This document shows, piece by piece, positions 1 to 5,575 of a stretch of 10,427 nucleotides of DNA; position 1 is the stretch's first letter; each line of letters opens with the position of its first letter. This DNA comes from Microthrixaceae bacterium. Lineage in GTDB: Bacteria > Actinomycetota > Acidimicrobiia > Acidimicrobiales > Acidimicrobilacustridaceae. The notes below the pieces were generated by a model. It did not search any database and was not told where the DNA came from. It saw only the letters and a list, made by a program, of their open reading frames with translations. A program made the position numbers and the translations under genes. The stretch is from positions 1 to 10,427 of the forward strand of contig JAHFUU010000039.1 of assembly GCA_023264915.1 (NCBI GenBank). The letters run 5' to 3'.

Positions 1-1009
1 AGCTGCGGGCACCACCCACGCTCACCGCCGTGATGGTCGAGGTGTCGTACCTGTCGAAGTCGGGATGGTGCAGGATCGGGATCAGGTGGGCCGGTGTGCC
101 CGAGATCGAGGTGACACCCTCGCGCTGGATCAGCTCGAGCACGGGCAAGGGTCGGTACCTGTCGACCAGCACCATCGGTATGCCCGCCAGTGCGCACTGG
201 TAGGTGGTGAAGTGCCCGAAGCTGTGGGTCATCGGCGAGCATGCCAGGTTCACCGTGCCGGGTGACATGTTGGCGATCAGCTGTGACATGGTCTTGAAAG
301 CCGAGATGAGCGTGTTGTGGGTGTGCAGGAACCCTTTGGGATCACCCTCGGTCCCGGAGGTGAAGTTGAGGTAGAAGACGTCGTCGGGATCGATGACGAT
401 GCCCTCCAGCCGGTCAAGGTGCTGGCGGCCGTCCGTGACGAGGTCCTCGAGGCTCCATTCACCCTCTCCTGGCGGCCGTTGCGCTCGGGCCACTGCGATC
501 CCTCGCAACAGCGGCAGGGCGGCTCGTGCCCTTCGCATCTCGGCCAGGTAGTCATGGCCTTCGAAGGTGTCCGGGACCACGGCGAAGTTCGTCTCGCAGA
601 ACCCCAGCAGCGATCTGAGCTCGCGTTCGCGGAACACGCAGTGGGTCGGTTGGATGACTGCCCCGATCCGGCTGAGGGCGATCTGCAGCTCGGCGAGCTC
701 GATCCAGTTGGGAAGCTGCACGGCGACGATGTCGCCGCTGGTGACACCCATGCCCGACAGGCCCGCGGCGAGCGCGTCGGACTCGTCCTTCAGCTCGGCG
801 AAGGTGAGACGGCGCTCTGGGCTGATGACAGCCACCTTGTCCGGGTTGGCGGCGACGGTCTGGTCGAAGAGCTCGTGCAGGGTCTGGTCGAACCACATCC
901 CAGCATCGATGAATCGCTGGCGGTAAGCAGGGTGAAAGCGCGGGAACCGTGAGCTTCGGGTGCCCGTTGGTCGGGTGGCTTGTCCGGGCTCAGCGGAGGC
1001 ACGGGTCAT
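1..1009 (-). CDS. AMP-forming acyl-CoA ligase (ANL family), 5' part only
   Basis: Acyl-CoA synthetases of this family activate a carboxylic acid with ATP to an acyl-adenylate and then form the CoA thioester. The first 336 residues are visible; the frame is open through the left edge, so the C-terminal domain with the catalytic lysine lies outside. Seen here: the P-loop-like A3 motif FTSGTEGDPKG at about residues 216-226 and the SPMTHSF segment at about 258-264, in the position of the family's aromatic/His substrate-side motif. The N-terminus (WFDQTLHELFDQTV, about 39-52) resembles medium-chain and alicyclic acid CoA ligases of the AliA type; substrate is unknown. The ATG at 1009 has a GGAG 8 nt upstream (1018-1021). 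It lies downstream of the SRPBCC gene on the same strand with a 198-nt gap and has its own promoter candidate. Family confidence is high, substrate confidence low. Confidence 0.94.
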   Translation of the reverse strand, partial: MTRASAEPGQATRPTGTRSSRFPRFHPAYRQRFIDAGMWFDQTLHELFDQTVAANPDKVAVISPERRLTFAELKDESDALAAGLSGMGVTSGDIVAVQLPNWIELAELQIALSRIGAVIQPTHCVFRERELRSLLGFCETNFAVVPDTFEGHDYLAEMRRARAALPLLRGIAVARAQRPPGEGEWSLEDLVTDGRQHLDRLEGIVIDPDDVFYLNFTSGTEGDPKGFLHTHNTLISAFKTMSQLIANMSPGTVNLACSPMTHSFGHFTTYQCALAGIPMVLVDRYRPLPVLELIQREGVTSISGTPAHLIPILHHPDFDRYDTSTITAVSVGGARS

Positions 1010-1038
1010 GGATGTTGCTCCACTCGATGGTTGCAGTC

Positions 1039-1062
1039 CGTTAACTTAGTCGGATTCAGTTA
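1039..1062 (-). promoter_or_regulatory. Operator-like site B at the ligase promoter
   Basis: On the minus strand this reads ACTGAAT, five bases (CCGAC), then TAAGTTAACG. It matches the site at 1695-1715 in 6 of 7 and 9 of 10 positions of the two blocks, with one extra spacer base. It is also an imperfect palindrome, TAACT (1042-1046) against AGTTA (1058-1062). It touches the proposed -10 and covers the predicted start, as expected for a repressor site. The binding protein is not known. Confidence 0.45.
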
Positions 1063-1087
1063 TCTCGGCAAGACGCGCTGTTGTCAA
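1059..1087 (-). promoter_or_regulatory. Promoter candidate for the acyl-CoA ligase
   Basis: Read on the minus strand, a perfect TTGACA (1087-1082) is followed after 17 nt by GATAAC (1064-1059), which matches four of six bases of the -10 consensus. The predicted transcription start is near 1052, about 43 nt before the ligase ATG. This implies the ligase can be transcribed independently of the SRPBCC gene. Confidence 0.5.
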
Positions 1088-1144
1088 GCACCAACAGGTC
1101 ACAACGTCGGCGCCCTCAGGCTGCCGATGTGTGTGCGCTGTGCC

Positions 1145-1159
1145 GTGGGGTGGCCCCAC
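1145..1159 (-). terminator. Short GC hairpin after the SRPBCC gene
   Basis: GTGGGG (1145-1150) and CCCCAC (1154-1159) form a perfect 6-bp stem with a 3-nt loop, about 50 nt beyond the stop of the minus-strand SRPBCC gene. There is no T-run after it on the minus strand, so termination is only a weak possibility; it would fit with the separate promoter of the ligase. Confidence 0.2.
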
Positions 1160-1207
1160 CTCGGGGCGTGGCCTCGCCAGCGCTTCGTTGGCCGGCCTGG
1201 CACCGCG

Positions 1208-1639
1208 TCAGGCAGAGACGGCGGCCTCTATGCCGGGGATGATCATCCCGTAGAAGCCTTCGATGGCCGCGACCGAGTCGGCCGGGCTCAACGCGGCGGT
1301 CTCGAAGTTGCAGGTCCAATCGAGCTGGCACGTGTCAGTTCCCGTCTCGACCACGCGCATGGTCGCGTGGTACTCAGCCACCGGCAGCGGGTTGTTCTCC
1401 GGGATCCCATAGGAGATGGTCCGCTCGGCCGGGTCAAGCGCCTCGAGCACCTCTACGGTCGGTGGCAGGTTCACGTCGATGTACATCCGCCTGACCATGC
1501 CGGGCCCCTCGCCCTCGAAGTCGACCTTTGGAACTGCCGGGATCCATGTGAGGTTGGTGAAGTCTCCGATGACCGAGAAGAGCTTGTCGGCTGAGACACC
1601 GAAATCGTGCCGGACGTTTGCCTGTGCCTTGTCGCCCAT
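1208..1639 (-). CDS. SRPBCC-fold protein (polyketide cyclase/START-like)
   Basis: A 143-residue protein with the look of the SRPBCC/polyketide_cyc family: an N-terminal helix region VSADKLFSVIGDFTNLTWIP that follows the first strand, a Gly-rich turn (EGEGPGMVRR), alternating beta strands, and a long C-terminal helix (about 120-140). Members bind hydrophobic ligands in a deep cavity; some are cyclases, hydratases or lipid carriers, and nothing here fixes the reaction. Two ATGs are possible. The ATG at 1645 abuts the GGAAGGG ribosome site (1646-1652) with no spacing, while the ATG at 1639 sits 6 nt from it, so I chose 1639. The gene is first in the minus-strand arm of the divergent promoter region and precedes the acyl-CoA ligase, suggesting it handles the same hydrophobic acid or acyl-CoA; that link is inference. 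Confidence 0.84.
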   Translation of the reverse strand: MGDKAQANVRHDFGVSADKLFSVIGDFTNLTWIPAVPKVDFEGEGPGMVRRMYIDVNLPPTVEVLEALDPAERTISYGIPENNPLPVAEYHATMRVVETGTDTCQLDWTCNFETAALSPADSVAAIEGFYGMIIPGIEAAVSA

Positions 1640-1665
1640 GATCATCCCTTCCGTTTTCGGTTGCG

Positions 1666-1685
1666 GTCGACGCTTGTCGACGCTT
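1666..1685 (+). repeat. Tandem 10-bp direct repeat
   Basis: GTCGACGCTT occurs twice back to back (1666-1675 and 1676-1685) with no mismatch. Each copy contains the palindrome GTCGAC. The repeat lies immediately beside the 1686-1715 palindrome, and its length is about one helical turn. It could be a second protein site or a simple slippage duplication. Confidence 0.6.
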
Positions 1686-1702
1686 ACTTAATGGCGTAAA
1701 CT
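1674..1702 (+). promoter_or_regulatory. Promoter candidate for the plus-strand operon
   Basis: TTGTCG (1674-1679) and TAAACT (1697-1702) are separated by exactly 17 nt; each matches four of six consensus bases. The predicted start is near 1709, about 57 nt before the phosphotransferase ATG. The -10 lies inside the 1686-1715 palindrome. Confidence 0.42.
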
Positions 1703-1715
1703 TAACTCATTAAGT
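1686..1715. promoter_or_regulatory. Imperfect 30-bp palindrome, operator-like site A
   Basis: ACTTAATG (1686-1693) is perfectly inverted as CATTAAGT (1708-1715), and TAA (1697-1699) as TTA (1702-1704) about the same centre. A second register, ACTTAA (1700-1705) against TTAAGT (1710-1715), gives a perfect 6-4-6 palindrome. It sits between the divergent SRPBCC and phosphotransferase genes and covers core promoter elements of both. Position, size and dyad symmetry suit a TetR-type operator. The 1695-1715 part is repeated at the ligase promoter. Confidence 0.55.
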
Positions 1716-1718
1716 CAA
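1688..1718 (-). promoter_or_regulatory. Promoter candidate for the SRPBCC gene
   Basis: On the minus strand TTGACT (1718-1713) matches five of six -35 bases. The -10 is weaker: CCATTA (1694-1689, 18-nt spacer) or CATTAA (1693-1688, 19-nt spacer). Both elements overlap the palindrome, so one bound repressor could block both directions. Confidence 0.35.
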
Positions 1719-1765
1719 GGGTTGCCGAGAGGGCACCGAGAGGGCAGAGGGGTAGGGGCCAGCCG

Positions 1766-2761
1766 ATGGCGAGCGACGGACTACTCGACGTCGAGCGTGT
1801 CGAGCGATACCTGAGCGAGCAGGTTCCTGCGCTCGAGGTGCGCAAGGTGAACGCAGCAACCCGGTTCCCCGCGGGTCTGTCCTCATTGAGCTGTCGCATC
1901 GATCTGCTCACCGAGCAGGGTCTGCGTACCGTGGTCATACGGGCCGAGCCCGAGCACGGGGTCATCCCGCCCTATGACATCGTCGCGGAGTACGAGCTGA
2001 TGTTCCGTGTCAGCCAGGGGGGCCTTCCAGTCCCTGAGATGCTGCACCTCGAAGCTGATCCTGAGGTGTTCGGAACCCGGTTCATGGTCATGTCATACCT
2101 GGAAGGTGAGATGTTCCGCAGCAGTGACCCGCGAGTCGAAGCCGATGCGGCCCTTGCCGAGCAGCTGAAGTTCCACTTCGTCGAGATGCTTGCTCGCATC
2201 CACCTCTTCGACGGTCACGGCCTCCCCCTGTTCACCGACGCGGCTGAAGCGGCGCGGGCCGAGGTCCGAGCGTGTCGCCGCCGCCTGGCCGAGACCCAGG
2301 TGCTGCCCAACCCGGCCTTGGAACACGCGCTGGACGTGTTGGAGGCAAACGCTCCGCCTGGGCAACGGCAGGTGCTGCTGCATGGCGACTACCGCCTGCC
2401 CAACCTCAAGTGGCGCGACGGGAAGCTCGTGGGGATCCTCGACTGGGAGCTGGCACGTGTCGGTGACCCGATCAGTGACGTGTGCTTCACCCAGACGGTC
2501 GGGATAGGCGCCTGCTCGATCACCGGGGACCTGCTCGACCGGTACCTGGATCTCACCGGTTTCGACGTCGACGATCAGCGACTTGCGTACTACCAGTTGC
2601 TCGAGATGGTCAAGGGGACGATCATCGGCTTGGCCGCCGCCAAGGACATCCTCAACGGTGGCTCGGATCTGCGCCTGCTGTCAGTCGCTGGTCTGGCGGC
2701 GTCCGCGGTACCGGTCGTGGGAATGCTCGAACAGTCCGTCGAGCGGGTGGAGGCCAGGTGA
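1766..2761 (+). CDS. APH-family phosphotransferase, hydroxyacyl-CoA kinase-like
   Basis: A 331-residue aminoglycoside-phosphotransferase-fold kinase, full length for the group found beside acyl-CoA enzymes (the APH parts of ACAD10/ACAD11, and LvaA). Visible motifs: N-lobe strand VVIRAEP (about 56-62) with Arg in the usual Lys region, helix EYELMF (75-80), Brenner motif LLHGDYRLPN (204-213) with catalytic D208 and N213, and the metal-binding ILDWELA (224-230) with D226. In LvaA and ACAD10/11 the domain phosphorylates the 4-hydroxyl of a hydroxyacyl-CoA (established for those proteins); that role here is inference from family and context, and antibiotic modification seems unlikely. The ATG follows purine-rich AGGGG (1754-1758) by 7 nt. 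It is the first gene of the plus-strand operon and is followed after 4 nt by the 149-aa partner-like gene. Confidence 0.9.
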   Translation: MASDGLLDVERVERYLSEQVPALEVRKVNAATRFPAGLSSLSCRIDLLTEQGLRTVVIRAEPEHGVIPPYDIVAEYELMFRVSQGGLPVPEMLHLEADPEVFGTRFMVMSYLEGEMFRSSDPRVEADAALAEQLKFHFVEMLARIHLFDGHGLPLFTDAAEAARAEVRACRRRLAETQVLPNPALEHALDVLEANAPPGQRQVLLHGDYRLPNLKWRDGKLVGILDWELARVGDPISDVCFTQTVGIGACSITGDLLDRYLDLTGFDVDDQRLAYYQLLEMVKGTIIGLAAAKDILNGGSDLRLLSVAGLAASAVPVVGMLEQSVERVEAR

Positions 2762-2765
2762 CACC

Positions 2766-3215
2766 GTGATCTTGTTGGACTCGACACAGACGCTTTCCGC
2801 TGTGAGGCGTTCGCTGGAGACGCACGTGCTGGGCGTGCTCGACGACAGCTTCGCCAGGCTTCAGGTTCTGGCCGCGATGAAGGCACTCGATGACGTCATC
2901 GACCGCTTGCAGCGCGGAGACCCCATCGATCGCGCAAACGAACGCGTCGAGGCTGGTCTCAGGTCCCTCGCCGACTCGGTCCGCGGTGAGTCACCGGGAT
3001 TCGCAGAATCGATCGACTCACTGTTGTCGAGTGCGGCATCGGTGGACCAACCCCGCGATCGGGCGCGTGTCCTGGGTGAGGGCAACACGGAGCTGATCCG
3101 CCGACATGACCCCGCGAGCCGGCGGCTCGTGGACTTCCTGAACGGAGAGGCGGCGACGGTCACCCTCGAGGACAGCACCTGGATGTGCCAGGAGGCGATC
3201 GAATCGCTCCAGTGA
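2766..3215 (+). CDS. Small helical protein, possible kinase partner (LvaB-like position)
   Basis: A predicted 149-residue, almost entirely helical, soluble protein with no catalytic motif that I recognise. The GTG at 2766 is chosen because it lies 12 nt after GGAGG (2749-2753) and just past the kinase stop; the frame is open further upstream only as a shadow inside the kinase. The first 50 residues run VRRSLETHVLGVLDD, then LQVLAAMKALDDVIDRLQRG. This heptad-like layout recalls LvaB and the small DUF6285-type proteins encoded directly after LvaA-like kinases, which are needed for kinase activity in P. putida. That is resemblance by eye plus position, not proven homology. Residues from about 90 (DRARVLGEGNTELIRRHDP) onward are not recognised. 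The 4-nt gap implies coupled translation with the kinase. Confidence 0.75.
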   Translation: MILLDSTQTLSAVRRSLETHVLGVLDDSFARLQVLAAMKALDDVIDRLQRGDPIDRANERVEAGLRSLADSVRGESPGFAESIDSLLSSAASVDQPRDRARVLGEGNTELIRRHDPASRRLVDFLNGEAATVTLEDSTWMCQEAIESLQ

Positions 3216-3225
3216 CCGAGCAACA

Positions 3226-3262
3226 GCGCTGCCACGTCAGCAGGGTCACCTGAGGGCAGCGC
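3226..3262 (+). other. Intergenic hairpin
   Basis: GCGCTGCC (3226-3233) is perfectly inverted as GGCAGCGC (3255-3262), with a nested CAGG-GTCA-CCTG stem-loop at 3241-3252. It fills most of the 91-nt gap before the first SDR. No T-run follows, so it more likely affects RNA stability or processing, or partial attenuation, than full termination. Confidence 0.4.
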
Positions 3263-3306
3263 CAGTTCACCTACAGACACAGCGAAGGCAATGCCAAGGA
3301 GGGCAA

Positions 3307-4077
3307 ATGGAGATCTCACTTCAGGGACGGGTCGCGATCGTGACCGGTGGCGGGAGCGGATTGGGTCGCGGCTTCGCCAGGTCGCTGGCTGGTTCGGGAG
3401 CCGCGGTCGCGGTCACGGGCCGGCGTGCGGAGATGCTTGCCGAGACCGTCGAGGAGATCAACGGTGCCGGGGGCCAAGCGCTCGCGGTCAGCTGCGACGT
3501 CCGCTCGCGGGAGCAGGTCGACGAGTGCGTGCAGAGGATCGTCGAATGGAAAGGTGGAGTTGACATCCTCGTGAACAACGCCGGCGTGTACCCGCCGATG
3601 CCGTTCTTGATGGTCGAGGAGTCCCAGTGGCTCGATGTCATGGACACCAACATCAACGGCCCGTTCCGTTTCTCCCAAGCGTGCGCGAAGGTCATGGTTC
3701 CCAAGAGCTACGGCCGCATCATCAACATCCTGTCACCGTCGGCACTGCTCGGCTTTGGGATGGTCGCCGCCTACGGCACCTCCAAGGGCGCGCTCGCTTC
3801 GATGACTCGCAACCTCGCGATCGAGCTGGGCCCAATGGGGATCACAGTCAACTCGCTCGCGCCTGGAGTGGCGGCCACCGAGACCTTCGTAGGCTCGTTC
3901 ACCGAGTTCGGTGTGCAGCTGATCAGTGACCGGCTGGCCCTCAACAGAGCTTGTGCCGACGACGATCTCAGCGCCGCGCTCGTGCTGCTCGCGGCCGAGG
4001 AGTCGCGCTACATCACCGGTGCCACGATCTGTGTCGACGGTGGAATGACCAGCACCTTCGGCCTCGGTGGTGCGTGA
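3307..4077 (+). CDS. Classical SDR oxidoreductase, probably NADP(H)-dependent
   Basis: A 256-residue short-chain dehydrogenase/reductase of ordinary classical length. Seen: the nucleotide motif TGGGSGLG (13-20), NNAG (90-93), the full catalytic tetrad N115, S143, Y156 and K160 (YGTSK), the PG turn (186-187) and a typical C-terminal [12 protein letters not shown]. At the end of the second strand the sequence is VTGRR (36-40): no acidic residue and two arginines, which in this family favours NADP(H). It probably interconverts a hydroxyl and a ketone on an acyl chain or acyl-CoA; the substrate is unknown. AAGGAGGG (3296-3303) gives a strong ribosome site. Its stop overlaps the start of the next SDR by one base (TGATG), so the two should be made in linked amounts. 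Confidence 0.95.
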   Translation: MEISLQGRVAIVTGGGSGLGRGFARSLAGSGAAVAVTGRRAEMLAETVEEINGAGGQALAVSCDVRSREQVDECVQRIVEWKGGVDILVNNAGVYPPMPFLMVEESQWLDVMDTNINGPFRFSQACAKVMVPKSYGRIINILSPSALLGFGMVAAYGTSKGALASMTRNLAIELGPMGITVNSLAPGVAATETFVGSFTEFGVQLISDRLALNRACADDDLSAALVLLAAEESRYITGATICVDGGMTSTFGLGGA

Positions 4078-4832
4078 TGGGCGCATATGACGGCAGGGTC
4101 GCATGGGTGACCGGCAGCGGTTCGGGAATCGGTCGGGCAACAGCACGAGAGCTCGCCTCACAAGGCGCCTCGGTGTTGATCTCGGACCTAGATGTGCAAG
4201 GCGCCGGGGAAACTGTGGCGCTCATCGAGTCTGACGGCGGGAACGCGATGGCAGTCGAGTGCGACGTCACCGACCTCGCCCAATGCGAGGCGGCAGTCGC
4301 TGCGGTCGAAGCCAACTGGGGCCGCCTCGACGTTGCAGTTGCAAATGCCGGCATCGTCGGTTTCGGATCCGTCGAGATGACCACCGAGGAGGACTACCTG
4401 CGTGTCGTCGACGTCGATCTCCTCGGTGTGTTCAAGACTGCCAAGGCGGCGATTCCTGCCATGAAGCGTGCCGGTGGGGGAGCGATGGTGTTCCTCTCCA
4501 GCGTCGAGGGCCTCGTCGGCAACGCGCTGCTGCCGGCCTATGTGGCCTCCAAGACAGCTCTGTTGGGGCTGTGCCGATCTCTGGCTGCTGAAGGGGCGCC
4601 GTCGGGCATAAGGGTCAACTGCGTGAACCCCGGTTACATCAAGAGCCCCATGACCGACCCGTTGGATGCAGCCATGGGAATCGCGTCCATGATGGCCGAC
4701 CTGACACCGATGGGGCGCGTCGGCGTTCCCGAGGAGGTTGCTTCGGTGATCGCGTTCTTGTGCAGCGATGCGGCGGGATATGTCACCGGCCAGCACCTCG
4801 CAGTCGACGGCGGGATGACCGCGATCCGCTAG
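4077..4832 (+). CDS. Classical SDR oxidoreductase, probably NAD(H)-dependent
   Basis: A 251-residue SDR. Seen: TGSGSGIG (12-19), ANAG (89-92), S142, Y155 and K159 (YVASK), PG (185-186) and [13 protein letters not shown] near the end. ISDLD (35-39) puts D37 at the tip of strand 2, the usual sign of NAD(H) preference, the opposite of its neighbour. The position of the tetrad asparagine is D114 (VDVDLLGVF), which may lower activity or change the proton relay. The start at 4077 is set by the TGATG overlap with the preceding stop; the open frame running further upstream is a shadow inside the first SDR. It probably catalyses another hydroxy/keto step in the same pathway, possibly a beta-hydroxyacyl-CoA oxidation; substrate unknown. 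Confidence 0.93.
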   Translation: MGAYDGRVAWVTGSGSGIGRATARELASQGASVLISDLDVQGAGETVALIESDGGNAMAVECDVTDLAQCEAAVAAVEANWGRLDVAVANAGIVGFGSVEMTTEEDYLRVVDVDLLGVFKTAKAAIPAMKRAGGGAMVFLSSVEGLVGNALLPAYVASKTALLGLCRSLAAEGAPSGIRVNCVNPGYIKSPMTDPLDAAMGIASMMADLTPMGRVGVPEEVASVIAFLCSDAAGYVTGQHLAVDGGMTAIR

Positions 4833-4879
4833 CACCACCGGGTACCAACCCAGCCCACGATCCTCACCAGGAGGTCACG

Positions 4880-5419
4880 ATGCCGATCGAGAACTACGAA
4901 GACGTCAGCAACTACGCGCTGGATCCAGACCAGCAGGAGGAGTTGCTCAGATCCCAGAAGGAGGCCAGCTTCATCTGGGGCACCAAGGACCATTGGCCTG
5001 TAGGGGTCATCATGAGCTACGTCTGGCGCGACGGCAGCTTCTGGCTCACGGCCACCACTCAGCGAAAGCGCATCGCGGCGCTGCGCCGTGACAACCGTGT
5101 GACTGTCATCGTCTCGGGCATGGGCACTCCAGTCGGTCCGTCCACGTCGGCCACTGCCAAGGGGCGGTGCTTCTTCCACGACGACGAGGACACCAAGGCC
5201 TGGTTCTACCCGGCGCTCTCAGAGGCGGTTCTGGGCGGCACCGGTCCGCTCACCGACATGTTCACCCAGATGCTCGACTCCGAACGCCGTGTCATCCTCG
5301 AAGTCGTACCTGAGAAGTGGATCACCTTCGACGCCTCGAAGATGATGGCCGACTCCCTTGAAGCCTGGACCACCGCAGCTCAGGGCGGCAGCGGCCCATC
5401 AGGAGTCGATCTGCCCTAG
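4880..5419 (+). CDS. Pyridoxamine 5'-phosphate oxidase-like split-barrel protein (FMN/F420 class)
   Basis: A 179-residue protein with the sequence pattern of the PPOX-class split beta-barrel family: a helical start (DPDQQEELLRSQKEASFIWG), then paired strands PVGVIMSYVWRDGSFWLTA (40-58), RKRIAALRRDNRVTVIV (62-78) and a terminal EVVPEKWITFD (141-151). Actinobacterial members bind FMN, F420 or heme and many are reductases of unknown substrate; I cannot tell which cofactor is used. AGGAGGT (4869-4875) precedes the ATG by 4 nt, and the frame upstream of this is a shadow over the end of the SDR. It lies 47 nt after the second SDR in the same orientation, so it is probably part of the operon. An FMN- or F420-dependent step on an unsaturated acyl intermediate is one guess, no more than that. 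Confidence 0.85.
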   Translation: MPIENYEDVSNYALDPDQQEELLRSQKEASFIWGTKDHWPVGVIMSYVWRDGSFWLTATTQRKRIAALRRDNRVTVIVSGMGTPVGPSTSATAKGRCFFHDDEDTKAWFYPALSEAVLGGTGPLTDMFTQMLDSERRVILEVVPEKWITFDASKMMADSLEAWTTAAQGGSGPSGVDLP

Positions 5420-5518
5420 CTCAGCGGTGCCCAGACAACTATCGACAGAACTTGCAGGAGCTGTTAGTTTCTTCCAATCAGTGACTGCGAACGGCTGTAG
5501 AGAAAGCAGGGCAGAGCA

Positions 5519-5575
5519 ATGAGATCCCCACGTCGAACCCCTCCCGGCTGCGGCGCAAGGCGGGCGTGGTCATGA
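5519..5575 (+). CDS. Possible 18-codon leader ORF coupled to the hydrolase
   Basis: ATG at 5519 opens a frame of 18 codons (MRSPRRTPPGCGARRAWS) whose TGA (5573-5575) overlaps the hydrolase ATG (5572) in an ATGA junction. An AGGG lies about 8 nt before the leader ATG, whereas the hydrolase ATG has only a weak AAGG. Re-initiation from the leader would explain how the hydrolase is translated. The peptide is Arg- and Pro-rich with one Cys; no independent function is suggested. It could also be chance, because GC-rich DNA makes short open frames easily. Confidence 0.3.
   Translation: MRSPRRTPPGCGARRAWS

Noticed and set aside
317..952. Open plus-strand frame of 211 codons
   Set aside because: It lies opposite the acyl-CoA ligase, whose minus-strand frame carries clear ANL motifs (FTSGTEGDPKG). 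The plus-strand translation has no family pattern and arises from GC-rich codon bias.
980..1594. Open plus-strand frame of 204 codons
   Set aside because: It runs across the ligase promoter and opposite the SRPBCC gene, with no recognisable motif and no ribosome site in a sensible place.
1766..2761. Antibiotic (aminoglycoside) resistance kinase
   Set aside because: The APH fold is shared, but the acyl-CoA ligase, SDR and small-partner context, together with resemblance to the ACAD10/LvaA clade, argue for a metabolic kinase.
3951..4076. Upstream extension of the second SDR
   Set aside because: The frame is open only because it shadows the end of the first SDR; the TGATG junction at 4075-4079 fixes the start.
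5440..5490. Third copy of the operator-like motif upstream of the hydrolase
   Set aside because: On the minus strand ACTGATT followed by AAACTAACAG looks loosely similar, but the second block does not match TAAGTTWACG and there is no clear dyad symmetry.
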